Source of the DNA: Glycomyces paridis
GTDB lineage: Bacteria; Actinomycetota; Actinomycetes; Mycobacteriales; Micromonosporaceae
DNA: 64,000 nt
NCBI RefSeq assembly: GCF_004912155.1
Contig: NZ_STGX01000007.1
Coordinates: 76,249 to 140,248, forward strand
Direction of reading: 5' to 3'
Every line of letters begins with the position of its first letter. The first letter of the stretch is position 1. The notes beneath the pieces are model-generated. The model ran no database searches. It saw only the letters and a program-made list of their open reading frames with translations, and was not told the DNA's origin. Positions 56,690 through 64,000 of the stretch are shown one piece after another. Position numbers and translations under genes: made by a program.

Positions 56690-57472
56690 ATGGCATCAAA
56701 GAAGCAAACCGCCTCAAAGAGCGCCGCTAAAGGCGCCGTCAAGAGCGCCGAGAAGCCCAAGTCGTCCCAGGCCGCCCGCAAGGGCCGCGCCGTCCAGGTC
56801 AAGCAGCCGAAGCCGTGGGGTCTCATCCTCACGTTCTCGGCCGTCGGCGTCGTCGCGCTCGGCCTGATCGGGGCCGCGGTGTTCGTCGTCTGGGACCGCA
56901 GCCAGCCACCGGAGGGGGTCACCACCTTCTACGGCGAGTACGCCAACTACTCCGAGGTCCGCGACGCCCTCGCCGACGGCGAGATCACCGAGGACGACCT
57001 CGAATACCCGTGGGTCATGCAGCAGACCCACGTCGACAACGACGACCCCGCGGCCGTCCCCACGTACGAGATCGCCCCGCCCGCCGGCGGCGACCACCTC
57101 GGCGCGTGGCAGACGTGCACCGGCTCGGTCTACGCCGCGGCGATCGCCGACGGCAACGCCGTCCACTCCCTCGAACACGGCGCCGTGTGGCTGACCTACG
57201 ACCCGGCACTGGTCGACGGCGACGGCATCGACCAGCTGGCCGCCAAGATCGAGGGCCGCGACTACTCCCTCATGAGCCCCTACGCGGACCAGGGCGTGGC
57301 CGTCTCCATGCAGGCCTGGGGCGTCCAGTACCAGACCGACGACCTGAACGACCCGCTCATCGACGAGTTCCTGGACTTCTACATCCAGAACGCCGACAAC
57401 TCCGCCGAGGCGAACGCGACCTGCACCGGCGGCGTGGCGACCACGGCCGCCGACCAGGCTCCGACCGGCTGA
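56690..57472 (+). CDS. DUF3105 membrane protein (paralogue)
   Basis: 260 residues. An N-terminal Lys/Ala-rich cytoplasmic part (KKQTASKSAAKGAVKSAEK) is followed by one membrane helix (LILTFSAVGVVALGLIGAAV) and a DUF3105 domain nearly collinear with the preceding lipoprotein (TTFYGEYANYSEV, GDHLGAWQTCTGSVYAAAI, NAVHSLEHGAVWLTYDP, RDYSLMSPY). One protein is lipid-anchored and the other helix-anchored, which suggests duplication with divergent targeting. It is followed by DUF305, a frequent partner. Confidence 0.88.
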   Translation: MASKKQTASKSAAKGAVKSAEKPKSSQAARKGRAVQVKQPKPWGLILTFSAVGVVALGLIGAAVFVVWDRSQPPEGVTTFYGEYANYSEVRDALADGEITEDDLEYPWVMQQTHVDNDDPAAVPTYEIAPPAGGDHLGAWQTCTGSVYAAAIADGNAVHSLEHGAVWLTYDPALVDGDGIDQLAAKIEGRDYSLMSPYADQGVAVSMQAWGVQYQTDDLNDPLIDEFLDFYIQNADNSAEANATCTGGVATTAADQAPTG

Positions 57473-57518
57473 CGCGGGCGAACCTTTCGGGCCCACGCTC
57501 GTTAGGCATACGGGAGGC

Positions 57519-57542
57519 GCGGGCGCTTCGGGGAGCGCCCGC
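57519..57542 (+). terminator. Hairpin between DUF3105 and DUF305 genes
   Basis: Perfect 9-bp stem GCGGGCGCT/AGCGCCCGC (57519-57527 and 57534-57542), directly before the DUF305 AGGAAGGA ribosome-binding site. Either a terminator of DUF3105 or a leader hairpin. Confidence 0.5.
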
Positions 57543-57559
57543 CGAGGAAGGAACGACGA

Positions 57560-58174
57560 ATGAGCTTGTGGCGCCGTCCGGCCGTGCTGGTCGCGGTCAC
57601 CGCCGTGCTGATGCTGACCGCGGGCGTCGCGGTCGGCTGGGTCGCGGCCACCGCCGCCCCCGGCGAGGACTCTCCCGAGGCCGGTTTCGCCCGGGACATG
57701 CAGACGCACCACCAGCAGGCCGTCGACATGGCGATGTACGAGTGGCAGAACGGCGGCGACGAGACCCTCAAGCTCGTCGCCTACGACATCGCGACCTCGC
57801 AGAGCGCCGAGATCGGGATGTACCGCTCGTGGCTGCGCGAGTGGGACGTCAGGCTCTCCAGCGGCGACTCGATGGCCTGGGCCGGCGAGGAGCACGCCCA
57901 CGACGGCGACGCCCCCGGCGAGATGCCCGGCATGGCGACCGACGAGGAGCTCGCCGAGTTCAAGACCCTCACCGGCACCGAGGCCGACCTCATGTTCATC
58001 GACCTGATGATCGCCCACCACATCGGCGGCGTCGACATGGCGAAGATCGTCCTCGACCTCACCGACGACGAGCGGGTCGTGGACGCGGCCCAGCGCACCG
58101 TCAACGTGCAGCAGGCCGAGATCGAGAGCCTCGAAGTCCACCTCGACCGGATCCTGTCCACCGTCGAGGAGTAG
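57560..58174 (+). CDS. DUF305 His/Met-rich secreted protein
   Basis: 204 residues. N-terminal signal or anchor (AVLVAVTAVLMLTAGVAVGW region). Two DUF305 hallmarks: DMQTHHQQAVDMAMYE and LMIAHHIGGVDMAKIV, plus a middle segment EEHAHDGDAPGEMPGM. Relatives such as CopM bind copper, so extracytoplasmic metal binding is likely. Strong AGGAAGGA before ATG 57560. Confidence 0.88.
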   Translation: MSLWRRPAVLVAVTAVLMLTAGVAVGWVAATAAPGEDSPEAGFARDMQTHHQQAVDMAMYEWQNGGDETLKLVAYDIATSQSAEIGMYRSWLREWDVRLSSGDSMAWAGEEHAHDGDAPGEMPGMATDEELAEFKTLTGTEADLMFIDLMIAHHIGGVDMAKIVLDLTDDERVVDAAQRTVNVQQAEIESLEVHLDRILSTVEE

Positions 58175-58183
58175 GGAGCCCGC

Positions 58184-58942
58184 GTGAGCGACAACTGGGG
58201 CCCGAGCTACGGCGACCCGACCCACCCGACCACCGGGGAACTCCCCCGCGTCGGCGACGGCCGGGGCACCGACGAGCTGCGCACCGTCCAAGTCGACACC
58301 GTCCCCGAAGCTCCCCCGCAGCGCCCTTCCCGGCACCGCTACAGCTGGGAGACCTCCGCCCCCCGCGAGTCGAGCCACGCAGACCCGAGCGGCTCCTGGT
58401 CGATGCAGCGCGAACCCGACCACGCCGAACCCGGCAACGCCTGGTCCGCCCCCCGCGAATCGAACCGGCCCGAGTCCGGCCACGCCGAACCGGGCAATCC
58501 CTGGTCGGCCCCCCGCGAGCCGAACGGCTCCTGGTCCGTGCCGCGCGTGGGCCGCGAAGGCGCCTCCTTCACCGGCCCGCAGCCGCAGGTCCGCTCCGAC
58601 GACACCACCCAGTTCGCCCGCGTCGGCGACGGCCTCCGCGGCTCGGTCGGACCGGTCACCGTCCAGGTCGACCACGTCCGCCTCAACGGCGGCACCTCAG
58701 GCGACACCCAACTCCTCCCGACCGCCTCCTTCATGCGGCCCTCCCCCGAGCCGATCCCCGAAGCCGTCGAATCCCCCCAACCTGAACCCGGCACCGGCTC
58801 CATGCCCGCCATGCGCCACCAGATCGGCCCCGACTGGACCCAAACCCCCCTCCGCCTCCTCGCCGCCGCCGCAGTGGCCACAGCAGTCCTCGGAGCCTCC
58901 GCCGCCACCCTCATCTCCATAGGCAACTGGATCAACCCCTGA
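58184..58942 (+). CDS. Repeat-rich protein with C-terminal membrane helix, unknown function
   Basis: 252 residues from GTG 58184. It is mainly disordered, with an imperfect repeat around HAEPGNAWSAPRE and HAEPGNPWSAPRE, preceded and followed by similar SWSMQREPD and SWSVPRVGRE. One hydrophobic helix near the C-terminus (RLLAAAAVATAVLGASAATL) suggests a tail anchor. It follows DUF305 by 9 nt. No family is recognised. Confidence 0.7.
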   Translation: MSDNWGPSYGDPTHPTTGELPRVGDGRGTDELRTVQVDTVPEAPPQRPSRHRYSWETSAPRESSHADPSGSWSMQREPDHAEPGNAWSAPRESNRPESGHAEPGNPWSAPREPNGSWSVPRVGREGASFTGPQPQVRSDDTTQFARVGDGLRGSVGPVTVQVDHVRLNGGTSGDTQLLPTASFMRPSPEPIPEAVESPQPEPGTGSMPAMRHQIGPDWTQTPLRLLAAAAVATAVLGASAATLISIGNWINP

Positions 58943-58953
58943 CAACGAAGAAG

Positions 58954-58980
58954 GGGCCCGACCGCAAAGCGGTCGGGCCC
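58954..58980. terminator. Bidirectional terminator
   Basis: Perfect 12-bp stem GGGCCCGACCGC/GCGGTCGGGCCC (58954-58965 and 58969-58980) with an AAA loop, between the repeat-rich gene (plus) and the Rpn-like gene remnant (minus). Confidence 0.85.
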
Positions 58981-58982
58981 TC

Positions 58983-59036
58983 TCAATGTCTTTGACCTTC
59001 CGGGGTCTCCAAATACTCCTGCCACGTCACGGACAC
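58983..59036 (-). pseudogene. Remnant of a second Rpn-like gene 3' part
   Basis: On the minus strand this reads SVTWQEYLETPEGQRH then stop. It closely matches SMTYQEYLETPAGQ inside the intact gene at 59050-59910: 58992-59029 versus 59233-59270 agree at 32 of 38 bases. It lies just after that gene's stop, so a partial tandem duplication or a decayed neighbour copy is likely. Confidence 0.7.
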
Positions 59037-59049
59037 GCGGCCGACGCTC

Positions 59050-59910
59050 TCAGTCGAACAGGTCCTCTGCCCGAGCCGCACTGAAAGCGCTGTTGAACCA
59101 GCGCTTCAACTGCTCAGGCTCGGCACATGCCAAGATCCGCTCCCGCGAGTCCTCGGACACCTCGATGCCGCGGAGCTGGAACATGTCGAGCACCGCCTCG
59201 GCCCTGCCCCGAGCCTCGCCTTTGAGTTCGAGCTGACCTGCCGGGGTCTCCAGGTACTCCTGGTACGTCATGCTCATGTAGCCCTCCAGAATGTCGCATG
59301 CTGCATTCGAAAGAAGTTGCCATGCCAGACCAGCATACTTCTTGCGATCGGGGTCTGATAGTTCGTTGAGCCGCCGGCCGAGGTCATGGGCGACGGCCTC
59401 GGTCTGCGGTCCCTTGCCGTAGGTCGCCGCCACCAGGATCAGCAGTTCGACGGCCTCCCTGGTGTCATGTCCGTCTATGAGCCGCACCAGGTCTCCCGGT
59501 CCGATCACGTCCGGCCGCAGGATGAACTCCGGAGGGCCGATCCGAATCGGCTTCCTCGCCCAGGTCGCGGTCACCTCGTCCGTGCAGACGACCAGTAGCC
59601 GCACCTGGCACCTGAGGCGGGCCCGCAGGATCGTCAGGTACATCGGCCAGCTGAACCACTTGTCGGCATCGTCGCTGCGCTGGATCTCGGTGATGATCGC
59701 GTGCACCGCGTTCCCGAACCGGTCCCTGAACACGGCGACGTTGTCACAGTTCAGTTCCAGCGGATCGCAGTTCGTCAACGCCTCCGATTCGGATTCCGCG
59801 GCGGCATACGGTGGAAGCGTCGCCCCGACCGTCTTGACGAGCAATTCCGCCGCCAGTTCGGGGCGGTCCTGGAACAGGCGGATGGGGACCTCATGCGAAT
59901 GGGTGACCAT
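59050..59910 (-). CDS. Rpn/PD-(D/E)XK-like nuclease family protein
   Basis: 286 residues from GTG or ATG near 59910 (MVTHSHEVPIRLFQDRPELA). The core resembles the large actinobacterial family of Rpn-like proteins: NVAVFRDRFGNAVHAIITEIQRSDD contains Glu-x-Gln of a PD-(D/E)XK site, followed by WFSWPMYLTILRARLRC and VRLLVVCTDE. The C-terminal TYQEYLETPAGQLELKGEARG region is a coil. Recombination-promoting nuclease activity is inferred. GC is lower than that of its neighbours. Confidence 0.68.
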   Translation of the reverse strand: MVTHSHEVPIRLFQDRPELAAELLVKTVGATLPPYAAAESESEALTNCDPLELNCDNVAVFRDRFGNAVHAIITEIQRSDDADKWFSWPMYLTILRARLRCQVRLLVVCTDEVTATWARKPIRIGPPEFILRPDVIGPGDLVRLIDGHDTREAVELLILVAATYGKGPQTEAVAHDLGRRLNELSDPDRKKYAGLAWQLLSNAACDILEGYMSMTYQEYLETPAGQLELKGEARGRAEAVLDMFQLRGIEVSEDSRERILACAEPEQLKRWFNSAFSAARAEDLFD

Positions 59911-60095
59911 GTCGTGAAACGTTATTGGACCTCAACGCATGTTTCACGTTGCGACGCGCCAACACCAGAGTGTTCCATCGTGGCGACTGTCACCCTGGCG
60001 GACAACGGGAGCCGTTCGGTCACGGCGTTGCGCCGGGGTTCAATCGAATTCGGGGTGGCCCAGGCGCAGGAGCTCCTTTCGGCTCGAAGACGAGA
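59911..60095. promoter_or_regulatory. Intergenic region with inverted repeat before the Rpn-like gene
   Basis: Inverted repeat CGTGAAAC (59913-59920) and GTTTCACG (59941-59948), 20 bp apart, immediately upstream of the Rpn-like start codon; a possible operator or promoter hairpin. The rest shows no clear gene. Confidence 0.45.
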
Positions 60096-60129
60096 GGGCC
60101 CGGCCGCTTCGCGGCCGGGCCCCTTTTTC
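60096..60129. terminator. Terminator at the 3' end of cysN
   Basis: Perfect 12-bp stem (60096-60107 and 60111-60122) with a TTC loop. It lies 17 nt after the cysN stop. The T5 tract is on the plus-strand side, so it would also stop plus-strand transcripts from the left. Confidence 0.8.
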
Positions 60130-60139
60130 GTTGTGGGCG

Positions 60140-61417
60140 TTAGACGATGATGCCCGCGCCGACGGTTCGGTTGTCGGATTCGTCGATGATGATGAAGCCT
60201 CCGGTGGCGCGGTTGCGGCGGTAGTCGTCGCAGAGGAGGGGTTTGGTGGTGCGGAGGGTGATGCGGCCGATCTCGTTGAGGCCGAGTTCGGTGGCGGTCT
60301 CGTCGCGGTGGAGGGTGTTGACGTCGAGCTGGTACTGGACGTCCTTGACGATGGCGCGGACGTCGGCGGTGGTGTGCTTGAGGGCGTACTTGCCGCGCAG
60401 GCGCAGGGGCCGGGCCTCGTCCATCCAGCAGACCATGGCCTCGATGTCCTGGGAGACGCGGGCCTGATTGCCGGGGCGGCACAGCATGTCGCCGCGGGAG
60501 ACGTCGAGCTCGTCCTCGAGGCGGACGGTCACGCTCAAGGGCGGGAAGGCCTCTTCGAGCGGGCCGTCGGCGGTCTCGATCGAGGCGATCTTGGAGGTGA
60601 ACCCGCTGGGCAGGACCATGACCTCGTCGCCGGGCTTCATGACGCCGGAGGCGACCTGGCCGGCGTAGCCGCGGTAGTCGTGGTGGTCGCCGGAGTGCGG
60701 GCGGATCACGTGCTGGACGGGGAAGCGGACGTCCACGAGGTTGCGGTCCGAGGCGATGTGGACCTTCTCCAAGTGGTGGAGGAGGCTCGGCCCCTGGTAC
60801 CACGGCATGTGCTCGGAGCGGTTGACGACGTTGTCGCCCTTGAGCGCCGAGATCGGGACGACGGTCAGGTCGGGCACTTCGAGCTTGGTGGCGAAGGCCT
60901 TGAACTCGTTCTCGATCCGCTTGAAGACGACCTCGTCGTAGTCGACGAGGTCCATCTTGTTGACGCACAGGACCATGTGCGGCACGCGAAGGAGCGAGCA
61001 CAGGAACGCGTGGCGCCGGGACTGCTCGACGAGGCCCTTGCGGGCGTCGACGAGGATGAGCGCGAGGTCGGCGGTCGAGGCGCCGGTGACCATGTTGCGC
61101 GTGTACTGGATGTGCCCGGGCGTGTCGGCGATGATGAACTTGCGCTCGGGCGTGGAGAAGTACCGGTACGCGACGTCGATCGTGATGCCCTGCTCGCGTT
61201 CGGAGCGGAGGCCGTCGGTGAGCAGCGCGAGGTCGGTGTACTCGTCGCCGCGGCCCGCGGAGACGGCCTCGACGGCGTCCCACTGGTCGTCGAAGAGCGC
61301 CTTGGAGTCGTAGAGCAGCCGTCCGATGAGGGTCGACTTGCCGTCGTCCACCGAACCGGCCGTGGCGAAGCGCAGCAGCTCGTGCGTGTCCTCGCGCGAG
61401 GTCAGCGTGTCCGTCAT
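60140..61417 (-). CDS. cysN: Sulfate adenylyltransferase subunit 1 (GTPase)
   Basis: 425 residues. Elongation-factor-like GTPase driving APS formation: G1 TAGSVDDGKSTLIGRLL, switch GITIDVAYR, DTPGHIQYTRNM, NKMDLVDY. It is the short form without a fused APS-kinase (CysC) domain. Start ATG 61417 overlaps the cysD stop by 1 nt (TGATG). Confidence 0.96.
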   Translation of the reverse strand: MTDTLTSREDTHELLRFATAGSVDDGKSTLIGRLLYDSKALFDDQWDAVEAVSAGRGDEYTDLALLTDGLRSEREQGITIDVAYRYFSTPERKFIIADTPGHIQYTRNMVTGASTADLALILVDARKGLVEQSRRHAFLCSLLRVPHMVLCVNKMDLVDYDEVVFKRIENEFKAFATKLEVPDLTVVPISALKGDNVVNRSEHMPWYQGPSLLHHLEKVHIASDRNLVDVRFPVQHVIRPHSGDHHDYRGYAGQVASGVMKPGDEVMVLPSGFTSKIASIETADGPLEEAFPPLSVTVRLEDELDVSRGDMLCRPGNQARVSQDIEAMVCWMDEARPLRLRGKYALKHTTADVRAIVKDVQYQLDVNTLHRDETATELGLNEIGRITLRTTKPLLCDDYRRNRATGGFIIIDESDNRTVGAGIIV

Positions 61418-62319
61418 CAGAAGTAGCCTTCCCGTTTCCGGTCTTCCATGGCGGCCTCGGAGGTCTTGTCGTCCCCCCGGGTCGCGCCGCGCTCGGTGAT
61501 GCGGGTGGCCGCGACCTCGGCGATGATCTCGTCGATGGTCGAGGCCTCGGAGCGCACCCCGGCGGTCAGGTTCGCGTCGCCCACGGTGCGGTAGCGGACG
61601 GTCTCCTTGAAGACCCGCTCGCCCTCGCGCACCTTGATGAACTCGTTGACGGCGTAGAGCATCCCGCCGCGGTCCACGACCTCGCGCTCGGCGGCGAAGT
61701 AGACCTCGGGCAGCGGGATCGACTCGGAGCCGATGTAGCGCCACACGTCGAGCTCGGTCCAGTTCGACAGCGGGAACACGCGGATCTGCTCGCCCGGGTG
61801 CACCCGGCCGTTGTACAGGTTCCACAGCTCGGGCCGCTGGTTCTTGGGGTCCCACTGGCCGAAGTCGTCGCGGAAGGAGAACACGCGCTCCTTGGCGCGG
61901 GCCTTCTCCTCGTCGCGGCGGGCGCCGCCGAAGAGCGCGTCGAACTGGTACTTCTCGGCCGCCTCCAGGAGCACGGGAGTCTGGATGCGGTTGCGGGTGC
62001 CGTCCGGCGGCTCGGTGACCATGCCGCGGTCGATGGCGTCCTGGACGGAGGCGACGATGAGCTGCACGCCGGTCTCGGCGACCCGGCGGTCGCGGTAGTC
62101 GATGACCTCGGCGAAGTTCTGGCCGGTGTCGACGTGCATGACCGGGAACGGGATCGGTGCGGGCGCGAAGGCCTTCTGCGCCAGGTGCAGCATGACGATC
62201 GAGTCCTTGCCCCCGGAGAAGAGCATCACGGGGCGCTGACAGGTGGCCGCGACCTCACGGAAGATGAAGATCGCCTCGGCCTCAAGCGCGGCGATGTGGC
62301 TGATGCGGTAGTCGCTCAC
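61417..62319 (-). CDS. cysD: Sulfate adenylyltransferase subunit 2
   Basis: 300 residues. ATP pyrophosphatase PP-loop RPVMLFSGGKDSIVMLHLA (about residues 31-49). Signature FGGARRDEEKARAKERVFSF and WTELDVWRYIGSESIPLPEV. Forms adenosine 5'-phosphosulfate with CysN. First gene of the cysDN pair; cysQ lies 72 nt upstream on the same strand. Confidence 0.96.
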   Translation of the reverse strand: MSDYRISHIAALEAEAIFIFREVAATCQRPVMLFSGGKDSIVMLHLAQKAFAPAPIPFPVMHVDTGQNFAEVIDYRDRRVAETGVQLIVASVQDAIDRGMVTEPPDGTRNRIQTPVLLEAAEKYQFDALFGGARRDEEKARAKERVFSFRDDFGQWDPKNQRPELWNLYNGRVHPGEQIRVFPLSNWTELDVWRYIGSESIPLPEVYFAAEREVVDRGGMLYAVNEFIKVREGERVFKETVRYRTVGDANLTAGVRSEASTIDEIIAEVAATRITERGATRGDDKTSEAAMEDRKREGYF

Positions 62320-62391
62320 CGGCGCAGTGCTCCTCTCAGCTGCCCCTCGCGGGGTGCGGTTGGTGTTCGGTAGTCCGGCCGGGCCGGCGGG

Positions 62392-63282
62392 TCAGCGTGA
62401 TCCGGCGACGGCCGCGAGGAGCGGCTCGGCCAGATCGGGACGACAGACCAGCAGGTCCGGAAGGTACGGATCGGCATTGTTGTACCGCAGCGGAGCACCG
62501 TCGATCCGCGAGGCGTGCCAGGCAGAGGCGAGCGCCACGGCCGCCGGGGCGGCCGAGTCCCACTCGAACTGCCCGCCGGAATGCACGTAGGCGTCCACGG
62601 CACCGGTGACCACGGCCATGACCTTGGCCCCGGCCGAGCCCATGGGGACGAGCTCGGCGCCGATCGCTTCGGCGGACGCGAGCGCCTCAGCGGGCGGGCG
62701 GGTGCGGGAGACGGCGATGCGCGGCTTCCCGGCGCGGACGGGCGGAATGTCGTAGCGCTGGTCGGTGCGCATGGTCACACCTTGGGCGGGAAGGGCGACC
62801 GCGGCGGCGGTGAGGCCGAGGCCGCGCTGCCAGAGGGCGACGTGGACGGCCCAGTCGTCGCGGCCCTCTTCGGAGTACTCGCGGGTGCCGTCGAGCGGGT
62901 CGATGATCCAGACCCGGTCAGCCTCGAGGCGCTCGGTGCCGATGCGGCCCTGCTCGCCGCGGCCCTCCTCTGAGAGGACGGCGTCGCGGGGGCGCTCGGC
63001 CGCGAGGCGGCCCAGGAGGTAGTCGTCGGCGACGCGGTCGCCGGCGTCCTTGAGCGCGCGCGCGTCGCCGAAGCCGAGTTCGGTCCGGAGTTTGAGCAGC
63101 AGCTCCCCCGCGCCGGTGGCGAGGTCGGCGGCGAAGCCCGCGTCCGCTGCGTCGGCGGCCGCGGGCGTGGCGGTCGGGGCCGCGGAGGCGGCGTCGGGGG
63201 CTTCGTGCATGGAGGTCAGTCTACGCTGCGGCCCTTCCGCGTCCAAATGTTGAGCGAGGTGGTCCCGGGATTCGGGAGTCAT
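62392..63282 (-). CDS. cysQ: 3'(2'),5'-bisphosphate nucleotidase (CysQ-like)
   Basis: 296 residues. Inositol-monophosphatase fold with metal motif [14 protein letters not shown] and second motif [15 protein letters not shown]. Hydrolyses PAP, the by-product of PAPS use, and may act on PAPS. ATG 63282 is chosen because an AGGAAG lies 7 nt before it; ATG 63210 lacks a clear site. The Ala-rich segment near residues 30-50 is poorly conserved-looking. Confidence 0.88.
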   Translation of the reverse strand: MTPESRDHLAQHLDAEGPQRRLTSMHEAPDAASAAPTATPAAADAADAGFAADLATGAGELLLKLRTELGFGDARALKDAGDRVADDYLLGRLAAERPRDAVLSEEGRGEQGRIGTERLEADRVWIIDPLDGTREYSEEGRDDWAVHVALWQRGLGLTAAAVALPAQGVTMRTDQRYDIPPVRAGKPRIAVSRTRPPAEALASAEAIGAELVPMGSAGAKVMAVVTGAVDAYVHSGGQFEWDSAAPAAVALASAWHASRIDGAPLRYNNADPYLPDLLVCRPDLAEPLLAAVAGSR

Positions 63283-63342
63283 GGTGCGGCTTCCTGTCGA
63301 GCGGAGGACGCGGCCGGCCTGGGGCCCGGGCCGCGCCCGGGG

Positions 63343-64000
63343 TCAGTAGGCGCCCTGGGGGCGCAGGATCGCGGTGACGGTGCGCAGGAGGATGACGAAG
63401 TCGAGGGTGAGGTTCCAGTGCTCGACGTAGCGCAGGTCGAGCCGCACGGCCTCCTCCCACGGCAGGTCGGAGCGGCCCGAGACCTGCCACAGGCCGGTCA
63501 TCCCGGGCTTGACGGCGAGGCGGCGTCGCATGTCGGTCTCGTACGCGGCGACCTCGATCGCGAGCGGCGGGCGCGGGCCGACCAGGCTCATGTCGCCGCG
63601 CAGGACGTTGACCAGCTGCGGGAACTCGTCGATCGAGAAGCGGCGCAGGTACTTACCGACGGGGGTGATGCGCGGGTCGTCCTTCATCTTGAACAGGACG
63701 CCGTCGGTCTCGTTGAGGTGTGCGATCTCCGCGAGGCGCCGTTCGGCGTCGGTGTACATCGTGCGGAACTTCCAGATCGTGAACGGCTGGCCGTCCTTGC
63801 CGATGCGTTCCTGCTTGAACAGGGCCGGGCCCGGCGAGGTGCAGCGGATGAGGAAGGCCGCGCCGAGCAGCAGCGGCGAGAGCGCCAGGAGCAGCGCGGC
63901 GGCGCCGACGCGGTCGACCGCGTCCTTGGCGACGCGGCGCACGCCGGTGAGCCGGGCGTGGTCGAGGTGCAGCATCGGCAGGCCGTCGACGGGCCGCACG
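63343..64000 (-). CDS. Polyprenyl-phosphate sugar-1-phosphate transferase, C-terminal part
   Basis: About 219 residues of the bacterial sugar transferase domain (initiating enzyme of extracellular polysaccharide synthesis), continuing beyond position 64000. Motifs: GAAFLIRCTSPGPALFKQER, FTIWKFRTMYTDAERRL, RITPVGKYLRRFSIDEFPQL, RGDMSLVGPRPPL and VKPGMTGLWQVSGRSDLPWE. The residues before this (GLPMLHLDHARLTGVRRVAK) suit the linker after an N-terminal membrane region, so this is a WbaP/CpsE-type protein. It lies 60 nt past cysQ on the same strand. Confidence 0.9.
   Translation of the reverse strand, partial: VRPVDGLPMLHLDHARLTGVRRVAKDAVDRVGAAALLLALSPLLLGAAFLIRCTSPGPALFKQERIGKDGQPFTIWKFRTMYTDAERRLAEIAHLNETDGVLFKMKDDPRITPVGKYLRRFSIDEFPQLVNVLRGDMSLVGPRPPLAIEVAAYETDMRRRLAVKPGMTGLWQVSGRSDLPWEEAVRLDLRYVEHWNLTLDFVILLRTVTAILRPQGAY

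Noticed and set aside
59701-60150. 149-residue plus-strand frame
   Set aside because: Mostly antisense to the Rpn-like gene and runs into the cysN terminator; no protein-like signal.

Overview
The window is a very GC-rich (about 70-75%) actinobacterial chromosome segment. Gene order supports this: the blocks DUF3515 / stand-alone AsnC / thiL / rpmB / DAK2 / recG / rsmD / coaD / DUF177 / rpmF / rnc and argS-lysA-hom-thrC-thrB-rho-rpmE-prfA-prmC-sua5-atp are classic actinobacterial neighbourhoods. Glycomycetaceae or Micromonosporaceae fit best, but I cannot fix the genus from sequence reading alone. No tRNA, rRNA, CRISPR array or insertion sequence was recognised.

Layout. (1) 1-16.4 kb: housekeeping. 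It runs from the 5' part of smc, a small coiled-coil protein, a CAP-domain secreted protein, a LuxR-type regulator and mutM to a long minus-strand block (rnc, rpmF, DUF177, a DivIVA-like protein, coaD, rsmD, recG, a DAK2 kinase). A Pro-rich membrane protein, rpmB, thiL, a stand-alone AsnC domain, DUF3515 and a 3-methyladenine glycosylase follow. (2) 16.4-29.5 kb: an envelope or exopolysaccharide locus with a secreted GH26-like glycosidase, a Wzz/BY-kinase-like protein with a degenerate P-loop, an O-antigen ligase-like membrane protein, an APH-fold kinase, two sulfotransferases, a flippase, a methyltransferase, a TagA/WecG glycosyltransferase and a GT2 glycosyltransferase. An RHH/MazF toxin-antitoxin pair sits inside it. 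(3) 29.5-31.2 kb: a lower-GC module with an XRE-ImmA/IrrE regulator-protease and a PIN-like protein behind two palindromic operators. (4) 31.4-35.6 kb: DUF4956 plus a VTC polyphosphate-polymerase-type domain, a two-component system, and a secreted acidic protein. Two promoters here share an 11-bp direct-repeat element. (5) 35.7-43.0 kb: ATP synthase operon atpZ-B-E-F-H-A-G-D with an AtpI-like gene upstream, but no atpC. (6) 43.0-55.7 kb: tyrosine phosphatase, sua5, prmC, prfA, rpmE, rho, thrB, thrC, hom, lysA, argS. (7) 55.8-59.9 kb: two DUF3105 paralogues, a DUF305 protein, a repeat-rich membrane protein and an Rpn-like nuclease with a duplicated gene remnant. (8) 60.1-64.0 kb: cysN, cysD, cysQ, and the C-terminal part of a polyprenyl-phosphate sugar transferase.

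How it fits together. Many genes overlap by 4 nt (ATGA/GTGA) or 1 nt, indicating translationally coupled operons. The most coherent non-housekeeping theme is a possible sulfated surface polysaccharide: two PAPS-type sulfotransferases in the polysaccharide locus, with sulfate activation (CysND), PAP disposal (CysQ) and a priming sugar transferase clustered at the right end. The most actionable oddities are the absent atpC, the shared direct-repeat box linking the two-component system to the VTC/DUF4956 pair, a sulfotransferase whose expected stop has become a TTA codon, and the degenerate P-loop of the Wzz-like protein.
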